The notes: generated from the sequence alone by a model not told the origin. 64,000 nt of DNA from Cytophagales bacterium (GCA_017303805.1 JAFLBQ010000005.1:310001-374000); one strand, 5' to 3'. Positions 56,301 to 63,204 are shown, counted from the stretch's first letter. Numbers and translations: made by a program.

Positions 56301-56960
56301 CTTAGCAACATAGAAAGCACTCCGGTGTTATATAGTCTGGGCGATCCGGCCGTTCGCGTAACCAGCAACCTGGTGATAAACGATGTGGACGATAACTATA
56401 TGTTTTCGGCCAAAGTAACCATTGCAGAGAGATTTACACGCGGTGATGTGCTAAGTCTGGAGGCTGGGTACAGTCCGCAAATATTGGTCAGCTACAATGG
56501 CACCACGGGCGAACTGGAGCTAAGTGGAAAAGATACGCGAGCCAATTATCAAACTGCACTCACGAAGGTGCTCTTCAGCAGTCCGGTATCGGGCGATGCA
56601 GAAGTATCGGATAAGCGCATTGCGTTTACTGTGAAAGACAGTGTGGATGTAAGCAACGCCATGAGCCGTATCGTAACCATTACAGAAGTCTTTCCGGAAG
56701 TGGATATTGTAAATGCCTTTACTCCGAACGGGGATGGCGTTAACGATGAATGGTATTTTGGTAACCTTGATTTCTACTCGCAGGTGCATCTTACAATTTT
56801 CGACCGCAATGGCGACCGGGTTTTTGAATGCAAAACGAATGACTGCGCCTGGGATGGTAAACTCAATGGCAAGGTGCTGGCGCCAGGCCCTTATTTTTAT
56901 ACCTTGTTTTTAAATGGTGGAAAACGAAAATACCAGGGAACTGTAACTATTCTGCGATGA
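47391..56960 (+). CDS. giant secreted MBG-repeat protein with type IX sorting domain
   Basis: A 3189-residue predicted cell-surface protein. Residues 1-24 signal peptide; 30-143 a choice-of-anchor D-type domain; 144-227 a Big-like domain (SYSSNNPLVATVSG); 228-2853 thirty-three tandem domains: eighteen of MBG type (TLTATANNQSRTYGAANP... TITYSGFVNGE... GGTDNNY) and fifteen of a second type (TPVITWNNPAAITYGTALS... TQLNAT... NAGANQTLSVNFTPTD); about 2855-2960 a cadherin-like region; 2960-3090 another; C-terminal VDIVNAFTPNGDGVNDEWYFGN to the end is the CHU_C type B sorting domain. Secreted by type IX secretion; adhesin or gliding surface protein by analogy. No cysteine-rich or catalytic domain seen. 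Its stop overlaps the PorP/SprF start by 4 nt. Confidence 0.95.
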   Translation: MKKFRNCILACGILLLLAPMVAAAVGLDPQLEVSIGGSPVSSGGSHSMGNVNLLASSAPVTVTIHNSGTSELTISGVSVSGTNASEFSLNTTGMLVSVPANGSTTFTITFSPSASGPRSATLHINSDDIGSEFVLQLTGTGIKLDQAITFNALPAHTYGDANFLLAASASSGLAVSYSSNNPLVATVSGSTVTIVGAGVAEITASQAGNTVYNAASPVMQTLTVNKAPLTATADNKSRVYNTANPPFTITYSGFVNGDNASALATAPIASTTATLTSPVGGYTIVPAGGVDTNYSFIYVNGTLTITKATPVVSWNSPAAITYGTALGASQLNASADVPGTFTYLPTAGTVLHAGVNQTLSVDFVPTDAVNYNSVIGRTTTITVNKASLTATADNKSRVFGAANPALTISYTGFVNGDTQSAIDVLPTASTLATVTSDVGTYPITVSGGTDNDYTITPVAGTLTLTKAPLTATAENKTRTYGAANPVFTITYSGFVNGNTSADIDTPPSASTSAIATSAPGPYVITLAGGLDNNYALTLVIGTLTVTKAMLTVTANNQTRQYGEPNPVLTLNYSGFVNGETAANLTTAPVANTVAVATSPVGNYAITVAGGVSGNYDFTYVPGTLSVTRANLTATANNQTRTYGAANPAFTITYSGFVNGETAAVIDTPPVASTTATSTSSVGTYPIQVTGGVDDNYTIIPVSGTLTITKATLVATAANASRPYGSANPTFSINYSGFQNGENASVFSLAPEATSAATFTSDVGTYPITVAGGNATNYTFTYVSGTLTITKVTLTVTAADASRVYGQPNPTFSLSYAGFVNGETASVLDVLPTATTSATVGSNVGTYAITVAGGVDGNYAFTYVNGTLTITKATPVVSWSAPAAITYGTALSATQLNASASVAGSFVYNPAAGTVLNAGTNQVLSVNFTPTDAVNYNSVTGTTVLLTVNKANLTATATNQSRTYGAANPTLTIAYTGFVNGDNASVIDVPPSATTLAVSTTPVGSYAITLTGGTDNNYNLVLVSGTIAITKATLNATAQNASRVYGAANPTFNITYTGFVNGENASVIDVAPTASTAATVLSDVGTYPITVTGGTDDNYAFTYTSGTLTITKATITATAANATRIYGVANPAFTITYTGFVNSETQAVLDVLPTAATTATLASSVGTYPITVSGGTDNNYTITYVGGVLTITKATPVVTWNNPTAITYGTPLSATQLNATASVAGTFVYTPASGTILAAGVNQTLTVNFTPTDITNYEPVNGTTVQLTVNKATPVITWNNPASITYGTALSATQLNATASVPGTFVYSPASGTVLNAGVNQTLSVNFTPTDGANYNPVTGFTVQITVNKATPTVTWNNPAAITYGTALSATQLNATASVPGSFVYAPGLGTILNAGANQTLSVNFTPTNTTNYNVVNGTTVLISVNKATPVVTWNNPAGITFGTALSATQLNATATVAGTFVYTPAAGTVLNAGNNQVLSVNFTPTDLTNYNTVAGTTVQINVAKATPTITWNNPAAITYGTALSATQLNASTPVAGTFVYTPTIGTVLNAGPNQILSVSFTPTDAANYNSVVDLQRMITVNKATPVITWNNPAAIVYGTALSSTQLNASANVPGSFVYTPAIGTVLTTGANQTLSVNFTPTDATNYNAVNGTTVQITVTKATPVVTWSPPLPIKVNEPLTATQLNATANVPGTFVYSPALGSSFASVGTYMLTVSFTPTDATNYNLVPSTQVQIQVNNKDNPVVTWNNPAAITYGTTLSATQLNATANVPGTFVYTPALGTLLHAGTNQTLSVNFVPTDGINYNSISTNVSINVNKATLTATATSTSRVYGAANPAFTITYSGFVNSENASVIDTQPAATCSAIASSPAGSVFPIVVSGGVDNDYNFTYVNGSLTITKAPLTAKADDKSRSYGLANPIFTISYTGFVNGDTESAITPPAASTTATVASNVGSYPIQLTGGVSTNYNFTLQNGTLTINTSPLIARANDQSRLYGAANPTLTISYVGFLNGDTPASITQPTASTTATATSNVGTYPITLSGGSASNYGIILQAGTLTINKATLTVTANNQSRLYGAANPALTIAYTGFANGETSSVIDVPPSASTAASVTSAAGSYPIVVTGGSDNNYAFNFVNGTLTITKATLSATVANATRSYGAANPTFTINYTGFLNGDTPAGLATPPVASTTATATSGVGPYPITVSGGNDTNYTFSYTGATLTITKAVLTATAANASRPYGTANPAFTINYTGFMNGETSSVIAALPTATTTAIAASPVGTYTITVSGGTDNNYSFVYVNGTLTIGKATPVITWNNPAAITYGTALSATQLNATASVAGSFAYTPAAGTILNAGANQILSVNFTPTDATNYNSVSGTTVTITVNKANPVITWSSPVPITYGTPLSATQLNATASVAGTFSYTPAAGAILNAGSNQTLSVNFVPTDGGNFNTVNNTTVTITVNKATPVITWPTPAAITYGTPLSAAQLNASATTAGTFVYSPAAGTVLNAGANQNLAVSFTPTDALNFNSVPVTTVQITVNKANPVITWANPAAITYGTALSDTQLNATANTAGTFTYTPAAGTVLNAGTNQVLSVNFAPTNTSNFNSITGFTVLITVNKATPVITWANPAAISYGTLLSATQLNASANVPGTFVYTPAIGTLLNAGTRTLSVDFTPTNTSNYNSVAGTTTSLAVNKVLLTVTANNRTRQYGVANPALTISYTGFVNSENETVLATRPTATTTATIASNTGTYPISVAGGVDTNYNFTYVAGTLTVTKATLTATADNKTRLLGTPNPDLTITYSGFLNGDTPAVLDTPPVATTTATQASPVGGYPITVSGGSDNNYNFTYVQGTLSVTPNFPPELTNFTLETNEDTPITFTYATFGSNFSSFSGSPIVYIKVVTLPANGALTWNGSAVAAGAEIQVTGGQLQNFIYTPAANYNGNDSFKWNAFEGTFLATQDATLSILIKKVNDPPVLSNIESTPVLYSLGDPAVRVTSNLVINDVDDNYMFSAKVTIAERFTRGDVLSLEAGYSPQILVSYNGTTGELELSGKDTRANYQTALTKVLFSSPVSGDAEVSDKRIAFTVKDSVDVSNAMSRIVTITEVFPEVDIVNAFTPNGDGVNDEWYFGNLDFYSQVHLTIFDRNGDRVFECKTNDCAWDGKLNGKVLAPGPYFYTLFLNGGKRKYQGTVTILR
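48072..55949 (+). repeat. 33-unit tandem domain array of the giant protein
   Basis: Type A (MBG, 78-83 residues) and type B (77-79 residues) units occur in the order 1A, 1B (48315-48548), 6A, 1B (50007-50240), 3A, 8B (50970-52841), 6A, 5B (54297-55463), 2A. Within blocks, B units are highly alike in peptide sequence (TQLNAT, GTFVYTPA, NFTPTD), whereas the DNA differs at many third positions. One B unit (near 52370-52610) has lost the TYGT and NAGNQ motifs. Confidence 0.9.
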
Positions 56961-57970
56961 AGTATATACCGTATAGTCTTGTTTTTATCGTAGTAAGTAG
57001 TGTTGGGGTGCGGCATGTGCAAGCGCAGGAAAATGATTTCACCCAATATTTTTTGAATTTGCCGGTAGTCAACGCGGGGTTTACGGGAATGAACGATTAC
57101 CTGGACGTGCGCACCGGCTTGCGGGAGGGGTGGAACGACTTCAGTATTAAGAACAGCAATACCTTCCTCAGTGCTTATGGGACTTTGGGTGCTGGCAAGC
57201 GATCGGGTCGAAGAAACAACTCCTTACGAATTTCAAATCCGGGTACTTTCAATTCGATTCAGCAGAGCAACGAATTCAGGAGGCGGCTGGGCGCAGGAGC
57301 CATGATCAGCGAGCGAACCGTTGGACCTTATAAATCGTTTGGGGCTTCCTTAAACTTTGCCTACCATCTGCCGTTGTCGCCTAAACTTAATCTATCATTG
57401 GGTACGCGGGGGAGTTTCTTTAACAAGCGCATAGATTTTACCGGGCTGCAGGTACGTGATGATGTAAACGATATTTTTTACCAAAATCTGATAGCTTCGA
57501 ATCAAGGAGCTCAAAATCTGGTGAATGTAGATTTTGGAACGGTGTTGTACTCCAGGCGATTTTATTTTGGAGTAGCCACCTCAAATCTGGTAAGCAAGAA
57601 ACTGAACGGAGAGCAGTTGTTTGCCGTAGCGGATGAAGCCCGGTACAAAGCGCAGATAGGTGTGTTTCTTCCTGTAAGCCCAGAGCTCTCGGTTGCCCCG
57701 GCAGTAGTAGCCACCTATGCACAAGGCTACGATGTAAAGTTGGCAGCAAGCCTGCGGGTTCGCTATAAAGAATTTTTTTATGTGGGAGGTGGGTACGAGG
57801 CTGGTTCGCGTACTTCACTTTTAGTGGGATTCAATACAACTAACTTATCGATTGGGTATGCCTATGATATTTACACCGCTGCACTTACAAATTTCAATGC
57901 CAATACCCACGAACTAGTTTTGGGTATTACGGTTCTAAACAGGTATAAATTAAAACCTTCATTCTGGTAA
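56957..57970 (+). CDS. PorP/SprF family outer membrane protein
   Basis: A 337-residue PorP/SprF-family protein, signal peptide 1-23 then a beta-rich barrel. Opening FTQYFLNLPVVNAGFTGMNDYL and later GTRGSFFNKRIDF, VGGGYEAGSRTSL are family features. In Flavobacterium SprF helps secrete or anchor the adhesin SprB; here the gene overlaps the giant protein by ATGA, so it is the probable dedicated partner. Confidence 0.9.
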   Translation: MKYIPYSLVFIVVSSVGVRHVQAQENDFTQYFLNLPVVNAGFTGMNDYLDVRTGLREGWNDFSIKNSNTFLSAYGTLGAGKRSGRRNNSLRISNPGTFNSIQQSNEFRRRLGAGAMISERTVGPYKSFGASLNFAYHLPLSPKLNLSLGTRGSFFNKRIDFTGLQVRDDVNDIFYQNLIASNQGAQNLVNVDFGTVLYSRRFYFGVATSNLVSKKLNGEQLFAVADEARYKAQIGVFLPVSPELSVAPAVVATYAQGYDVKLAASLRVRYKEFFYVGGGYEAGSRTSLLVGFNTTNLSIGYAYDIYTAALTNFNANTHELVLGITVLNRYKLKPSFW

Positions 57971-57972
57971 GT

Positions 57973-59199
57973 ATGGTGCGTGTGCTCGTTGTTTGTATTC
58001 TTGGAATGTGGCTAACCGCTGTGCATGCACAGGAATTGGTATTTACCACACCGGTACCCTTTAATAATGCTATTAACACGGAAGACGAAGAGTTGGCCCC
58101 GGTGCTGGCCCCCGATGGTAAGACCATGTATTTTATCCGGGCTTTTCATAGCGGCAATACCGGAGGGAAACTTGCCGGCAGCGATGTGTGGGTAAGCCGG
58201 AAGGATGCCATGGGTTTTTGGATGCCCGCTACCCGCATGGATGCGGCCTGGAATAACAAGCGATCGAATGCAGTGATTGGTGTGAATGCGGATAATACCG
58301 TGGTGTACCTGCTTAACGCCTACAATAATAAAAGTGGAATTTCTTTTTCGAAGCTGTATGGTGGCCAATGGAGTACACCAGAGTTTATTGCGATACCGGG
58401 CATTAACAAGGACGACTTTGTGGGCTTTTACGTGAGCCCGGCTTTCGATGTGATTTTTATTTCGATGAAAGGGAAGGACAGCTACGGAGAAGAAGACTTG
58501 TACATAAGCTTAAAAGATGCTGCGGGCCACTGGACGGAGCCCCGCAACCTGGGCCCCACCATTAACACATCGGGTTTTGAAATTTCGCCTTTTCTGAGTG
58601 CGGATAAATCGAAGTTATTTTTTACAAGCAACGGGCATGGCGGATATGGAGATGGTGACGTTTTTGTGAGCGAAAGATTGTATGGCACATGGGATATCTG
58701 GTCGGTACCACGAAATTTAGGAGCCATTGTAAATTCTTCCGGATTTGATTCTTATTTCTCTATCTATGGAGATACCATTGCTTATTATGCGCGTAGTGCA
58801 GGCAATAAAAGTGATATTTTTAAAACCAAGGTTTCGTATTCAAGTAACGTGTTGCCCGCTGGTTCAAAGTTTTTGAGTGCAGAAGAACTTAATGAAATTT
58901 ATCCAACAAGATTGTCCATGCGTTTGGATTTTAGTCAAGGCAATTCAACGTTGACGAACGATCAAAGTGAGGTTATCTGGTTTGTGGCAAATAGAATCTT
59001 GAATAAGAAGGATGTAAATGTTCTTTTATGGGTAAGAGAGGAAGAGGATAACATTATTACTTTAACGCGAACAACTGAAATAATACGAACCATGCGCCTG
59101 GTAGGGCTGGATGATGAAAGGGTATCGATTTCATCGCATCGTATTAAACCCGATGCAAATAAGCAAGGCGGAGTAATTGAGTTATTACTTTTTAAATGA
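57973..59199 (+). CDS. PD40 beta-propeller protein with degenerate OmpA-like tail
   Basis: A 408-residue secreted protein: signal peptide 1-20, then a PD40/TolB-like propeller (about 25-280; ELAPVLAPDGKTMYF, SPFLSADKSKLFFTSNGHGG), then a C-terminal helix-strand segment (about 315-405; LTNDQSEVIWFVANRIL and TEIIRTMRLVGLDDERVSI) that resembles an OmpA domain but lacks its usual peptidoglycan-binding Asp/Arg. Layout resembles the PorE-like partners of type IX substrates, without TPRs. Starts 2 nt after the PorP/SprF gene; last gene of the triad. The 3' part is AT-rich. Confidence 0.82.
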   Translation: MVRVLVVCILGMWLTAVHAQELVFTTPVPFNNAINTEDEELAPVLAPDGKTMYFIRAFHSGNTGGKLAGSDVWVSRKDAMGFWMPATRMDAAWNNKRSNAVIGVNADNTVVYLLNAYNNKSGISFSKLYGGQWSTPEFIAIPGINKDDFVGFYVSPAFDVIFISMKGKDSYGEEDLYISLKDAAGHWTEPRNLGPTINTSGFEISPFLSADKSKLFFTSNGHGGYGDGDVFVSERLYGTWDIWSVPRNLGAIVNSSGFDSYFSIYGDTIAYYARSAGNKSDIFKTKVSYSSNVLPAGSKFLSAEELNEIYPTRLSMRLDFSQGNSTLTNDQSEVIWFVANRILNKKDVNVLLWVREEEDNIITLTRTTEIIRTMRLVGLDDERVSISSHRIKPDANKQGGVIELLLFK

Positions 59200-59781
59200 G
59201 GTTCTGAAGTATTTGATAGTGGCCAGGTTTAACATTTCCTTATCCCCAGTGGAATCTCCATACGCTGTTATTGTGTCGAATTTTGAAAGATCGAATTCTT
59301 CTTTGATTCTAACCACTTTCTCTTTTCCGTAGCAGTTTTTGCCGGAATATCTTCCAGTAACTTTTTTTTGCCGAACCTCCAATTTTGTGGCTATGCAGTG
59401 CAATCCCAACAGCTCACTCCAGGGTTTCACCCAATTTTCTGGAGATGCGGAAACTACAACAACTTTCTCGTGATTGCCTAAATGATATTTTATCCGCTCC
59501 AATGCACCAGGCCTAAGCAACTTAGGAATGTGATTGGTAGCAAAATCAACGCATTTCAGATTGAATAGATCTAAAGGCTCGTTCGCGAAGAAATACGTAA
59601 GTAAAATTTGTTTTGCTGAATTATTTGAGATTATGCGGATTGCATAAAGAGCCAGGATAGGGGATAAAAGAAGGATTCCGGCAACAACTTTTAACCTACC
59701 ATGATAAAAGAATAGAAATTCTTTTAAAGAATCACTTTTAGTAAGTGTGCCATCAAAATCAAAGAGTGTTAAGTGATTCAA
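59185..59781 (-). CDS. HAD-IB family phosphatase
   Basis: A 198-residue haloacid-dehalogenase enzyme: DFDGT motif Asp8/Asp10 (LTLFDFDGTLTKSD), VVSASPENWV (motif II Ser), Lys in GKEKVVR and motif III GDSTGDKEML. Resembles SerB-like phosphatases found with UbiA-type prenyltransferases. TTG start at 59781, 1 nt after the UbiA gene, so cotranscribed. Overlaps the convergent PD40 gene by 15 nt. Possible role: dephosphorylating a prenyl-linked ribose-phosphate. Confidence 0.85.
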   Translation of the reverse strand: MNHLTLFDFDGTLTKSDSLKEFLFFYHGRLKVVAGILLLSPILALYAIRIISNNSAKQILLTYFFANEPLDLFNLKCVDFATNHIPKLLRPGALERIKYHLGNHEKVVVVSASPENWVKPWSELLGLHCIATKLEVRQKKVTGRYSGKNCYGKEKVVRIKEEFDLSKFDTITAYGDSTGDKEMLNLATIKYFRTSFKK

Positions 59782-59782
59782 T

Positions 59783-60649
59783 TTAATTGTAGATAACCAG
59801 ATAAAACGAAATGATCCACAACAAAATAGTGATAAGAATGAATTTATCCTTAAGGAGAATGTTAGTAGGTGACCCGCTATTTAATTCAACCAAAGTAATT
59901 TGCAAATACCGAATTATTCCGGCAATCACGAATAAGGTAGTGGTAAACAAGTAATTACTATTAAAACGATTCACTACTTCCGCAGAAACCGTGTACATTA
60001 TATACGACACGATAATAACCGCAGCGAATAGGGTAAGGCAAGAGTTGATGAATTCAAGATTGTAACTGGAAGAGGTTTTTCTAATTACCGAATGATTGGT
60101 TGATTGTAAGATAAGGTCATCCCTTCTTTTGGCTAAAACCAAAAAGAGCGAAAGCAGGAGTACCAGAATCGACAGCCAATGAGAAACTTCGACTCCACTT
60201 AAAATACCACCGCCATGAATTCGGATTAAGAAACCAATTGATACAATAAACAGATCTACGATGGGTATGTTTTTAAGGCCAAAGGAATATAAGATATTAA
60301 TAACAAGGTAAGAAGAGACTAAGATAAAGAACGACAAATGGAGAAGATAAGCTATTAAAAGGCCTGCCAGGAGGAAGGCAATAAGAAAGATGATGGCGGA
60401 GGATTTACTAATTGAACCGGATGCCAGGGGTCTATCCTTTTTCAAAGGATGTATTCGATCTGCTTCAATGTCTTTAATGTCGTTAATAATATATACCGCA
60501 GACGCGACTAAACTGAAGGCAATGGTTCCGAGTACTATAAATTGGATACGGTCGTTTTGAAAAAGGGTGCCGGCAAAGAATACGGGAATGAATAAAAAGA
60601 GATTCTTAATCCAATGCGTAGGCCGAATTAATTTTATTACCGACCGCAT
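59783..60649 (-). CDS. UbiA-type prenyltransferase (DPPR synthase-like)
   Basis: A 288-residue membrane enzyme with about eight helices. NDIKDIEADRIHPLKKDRPL at about 56-75 is the Mg-diphosphate-binding motif of the UbiA superfamily, and the same region in decaprenyl-phosphate phosphoribosyltransferases reads similarly, so transfer of phosphoribose to a prenyl phosphate is likely. Frame open to a TTG at 60664; ATG 60649 (MRSVIKLIRPTHW) chosen. Between SxtJ-like and HAD genes. Confidence 0.85.
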   Translation of the reverse strand: MRSVIKLIRPTHWIKNLFLFIPVFFAGTLFQNDRIQFIVLGTIAFSLVASAVYIINDIKDIEADRIHPLKKDRPLASGSISKSSAIIFLIAFLLAGLLIAYLLHLSFFILVSSYLVINILYSFGLKNIPIVDLFIVSIGFLIRIHGGGILSGVEVSHWLSILVLLLSLFLVLAKRRDDLILQSTNHSVIRKTSSSYNLEFINSCLTLFAAVIIVSYIMYTVSAEVVNRFNSNYLFTTTLFVIAGIIRYLQITLVELNSGSPTNILLKDKFILITILLWIISFYLVIYN

Positions 60650-60657
60650 ATTTTGAA

Positions 60658-61020
60658 TTACCAAATGTTTTCCAAATCTTCTTTACTGTATAAATGGTTG
60701 CGGTCTGCAAAAAGACTTTTCATCTCCCGGCCTTTTAGTTTTAGAGGGTCTTTGGTGAACAGCCTTGATAAGATGGCAATGGGTAGAAGAAACAAGAAGA
60801 AAATAATGCTCAATAAAATTTTTGAGTTGATCCAGCCCAGCACATGTGCTAATTTTAGCCAAACCCATTCAATTCCTTTAGCTGCAATTGGTATAAAAAT
60901 GGTGATGATGCCAATCAGAATGGCAGTCTTTGATAACCACTCAATTTTTAAATAAGTAGCAATTACCAACAGACCTGTTACTATAACAAGTATTGTTTTG
61001 TATCTGTCTTGATCCCTCAC
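60658..61020 (-). CDS. SxtJ-like small membrane protein
   Basis: A 120-residue protein with three hydrophobic helices (about 10-28, 32-48, 65-85) and a charged C terminus. In other genomes proteins of this type sit beside a carbamoyltransferase and DUF5989, as here, and are named after saxitoxin locus gene sxtJ. Function unknown. GTG start at 61020. Confidence 0.75.
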   Translation of the reverse strand: MRDQDRYKTILVIVTGLLVIATYLKIEWLSKTAILIGIITIFIPIAAKGIEWVWLKLAHVLGWINSKILLSIIFFLFLLPIAILSRLFTKDPLKLKGREMKSLFADRNHLYSKEDLENIW

Positions 61021-61032
61021 TTTCTTGATTAG

Positions 61033-61182
61033 TTAAAAGAGAGTATAAATAAACGGAGCAACGGCTGAGCCTCCGCCAATTACCAACAAGATACCTAAAA
61101 ATATAAGCAACAAAATGATGGGTGTAAGCCACCATTTTTTTCTTGTTGACAAAAACCTCAGGATATCCTTAATAAACTCCAT
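61033..61182 (-). CDS. DUF5989 family small protein (49 residues)
   Basis: Forty-nine residues: MEFIKDILRFLSTRKKWWL, one hydrophobic helix (about 19-35), and a C terminus GGGSAVAPFIYTLF. Matches the DUF5989 pattern, a family that accompanies carbamoyltransferase and SxtJ genes. Too short for standard gene callers. 12 nt gap to SxtJ-like, 36 nt from the carbamoyltransferase stop. Confidence 0.85.
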   Translation of the reverse strand: MEFIKDILRFLSTRKKWWLTPIILLLIFLGILLVIGGGSAVAPFIYTLF

Positions 61183-61218
61183 GGCTTATTCTTTAATTTA
61201 CAGACCTTCAAATATAGC

Positions 61219-63084
61219 TTAATCCAAGGTAAATTCTTCTTTCCAATTGTCTTTTTCCTTCCAATCTGGTTGTGCTTTTTTATCAAAAACATAATTACCC
61301 ACTACCAGGTAATCCATTTCAGTTCGCATAAAGCAGCGATAGGCGTCTTCAGGCGTACAGATTATTGGTTCTCCTCTCACATTGAAACTTGTATTTACAA
61401 GAACGCCATACCCTGTTAATTTCTTAAACGATTGTATGAGTTGGTAATAGCGTGGATTGGTTTCTTTATGAACGGTTTGAATTCTTGCTGAGAAATCGAT
61501 GTGCGTTATGGCAGGCATGTCGGAGCGCAAATGATAAAGCTTCTCCTTTAAAGGCAAGGTGTTGTAATTATCGGGCAAGGGCTTTCTCCTGTTTTTTACA
61601 ACCGGCTGAACCAGCAACATGTAAGGAGAAGAAGTAGGATGTTCAAAATACAAGGAGCATTCTTCAGCTAAAACAGATGGCGCAAACGGTCTGAAGGATT
61701 CCCTGAATTTAATTTTAACATTAAGTTTCCGTTGCATTTCTGCACTGCGCGGATCTCCTAAAATAGTGCGTCCACCAAGAGCCCGCGGGCCAAACTCCAT
61801 CCGTCCTTGCATCCAGCCCACTACATTATCTTCACCTATTTTTTTTGCAACAAATTCGGTCAGTTGTTGATAATCACTAAAGTGCTCTGCTTTACCATCA
61901 TACTTTCGAATTACTTTTTCGATGTCAATATCTGAGTATTCAGGCCCAAGATAGGAGCCTTTCATTGCATCCATATTGTTTGAGACCTTTCGGTTTTGTC
62001 CAAAATAAATGTGATAGGCTGCCTGCGCAGCGCCCAGCGCCCCGCCTGCATCGCCCGCGGCAGGTTGAATAAACATATTATCAAATATCTTAGCATTCAA
62101 CAATTTACCGTTGGCAACACAATTTAGGGCCACACCTCCAGCCAGACATAAATGTTTCGAACCGGTAAGCCGTTGCGCTTCCTTCCCCATTAAAATCACA
62201 GACTCTTCGGTAATTTTTTGAATGGCAAGACCAAGGTTGCAATGGTGTGATTCAAGCTCATCTTCGGGTTTGCGCGCTTTAAATCCGAAGAGTTTTTCCC
62301 ATTTATCCTCATGTACCATTCGTAAACCTGTGGAATAATTGAAGTATTCCTGATTTAACCAGACAGAGCCATCGTCTTTAATAGAGACAAGTTTTTCCTT
62401 AATGATGGACACGAAACGATCAACCTCCTCACTTCCGGGTACTCCATAAGGAGCCAACCCCATAAGTTTGTATTCACCTGAATTTACTTTGAATCCCAGG
62501 AAGTATGTAAAAGCTGAATACAATAATCCTAACGAGTGTGGGAACTTCAGCTCTTTCAGGATTTTTACATCCTTACCTGTTCCATGACAAATGGAGGCTG
62601 TAGCCCATTCTCCAACTCCATCAACAGTTAATATTGCCGATTCTTCGAAGGGCGAAGAATAGTAAGCGCTGGCCGCATGGGAGAGATGGTGCTCGGGGAA
62701 AAGAAGTTTGATTTTTTTCTTATCCAGTTTCTCGTCAATCTTTACAAGTTCCTCCATAATAAGCCTTTTAAGGAACATCTTTTCTCGTAACCAAACTGGT
62801 ATGGCAGTAATAAAAGAAGATAAGCCTTTTGGGGCAAAGGCATAATAGGTTTCCAACAAACGCTCAAATTTTAGCAGCGGCTTATCGTAGAATGCAATCG
62901 CGTCAAGCTGGCTTAGCGATGTACCTGCATACTCCAAACAAAATTTTACTGCTTGGGTAGGAAAACCAGGATCGTGTTTCTTTCTGGTGAAACGCTCCTC
63001 CTGAGCGGCCGCAATGATTTCGCCATCTTCAATAATTGCTGCCGCGGAGTCGTGATAGAATGCTGAAATGCCAAGAATTTTCAT
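61219..63084 (-). CDS. O-carbamoyltransferase (NodU/CmcH family)
   Basis: A 621-residue enzyme that moves carbamoyl from carbamoyl phosphate via adenylate to a hydroxyl. N-terminal Kae1-like domain: GISAFYHDSAAAIIEDG, FPEHHLSHAASAYYSSPF, LTVDGVGEWA, CLAGGVALNC; C-terminal YrdC-like domain: GRMEFGPRALGGRTILGDPR, RESFRPFAPSVL, VNTSFNVRGEPI. Length and motifs are complete. First gene of a five-gene minus-strand set (DUF5989, SxtJ-like, UbiA, HAD). Acceptor unknown: glycan, lipid or small molecule. Confidence 0.93.
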   Translation of the reverse strand: MKILGISAFYHDSAAAIIEDGEIIAAAQEERFTRKKHDPGFPTQAVKFCLEYAGTSLSQLDAIAFYDKPLLKFERLLETYYAFAPKGLSSFITAIPVWLREKMFLKRLIMEELVKIDEKLDKKKIKLLFPEHHLSHAASAYYSSPFEESAILTVDGVGEWATASICHGTGKDVKILKELKFPHSLGLLYSAFTYFLGFKVNSGEYKLMGLAPYGVPGSEEVDRFVSIIKEKLVSIKDDGSVWLNQEYFNYSTGLRMVHEDKWEKLFGFKARKPEDELESHHCNLGLAIQKITEESVILMGKEAQRLTGSKHLCLAGGVALNCVANGKLLNAKIFDNMFIQPAAGDAGGALGAAQAAYHIYFGQNRKVSNNMDAMKGSYLGPEYSDIDIEKVIRKYDGKAEHFSDYQQLTEFVAKKIGEDNVVGWMQGRMEFGPRALGGRTILGDPRSAEMQRKLNVKIKFRESFRPFAPSVLAEECSLYFEHPTSSPYMLLVQPVVKNRRKPLPDNYNTLPLKEKLYHLRSDMPAITHIDFSARIQTVHKETNPRYYQLIQSFKKLTGYGVLVNTSFNVRGEPIICTPEDAYRCFMRTEMDYLVVGNYVFDKKAQPDWKEKDNWKEEFTLD

Positions 63085-63196
63085 TGATGTATAAAAGGGG
63101 TATAGGGGTAGATTTTAGCCAATATTTTTGATTGAAAGCGGTTGGGTTTTAGGTGTATCGATAAGCATAGTGGCCCTTTGGGCAGCTCTTAAACCC

Positions 63197-63204
63197 CAAA
63201 TTTA
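63197..63204 (-). promoter_or_regulatory. candidate -7 box for the carbamoyltransferase set
   Basis: Minus strand TAAATTTG, perfect TAnnTTTG, giving a leader of about 110 nt. The 291-nt intergenic region holds no ORF over 20 codons. Confidence 0.3.
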
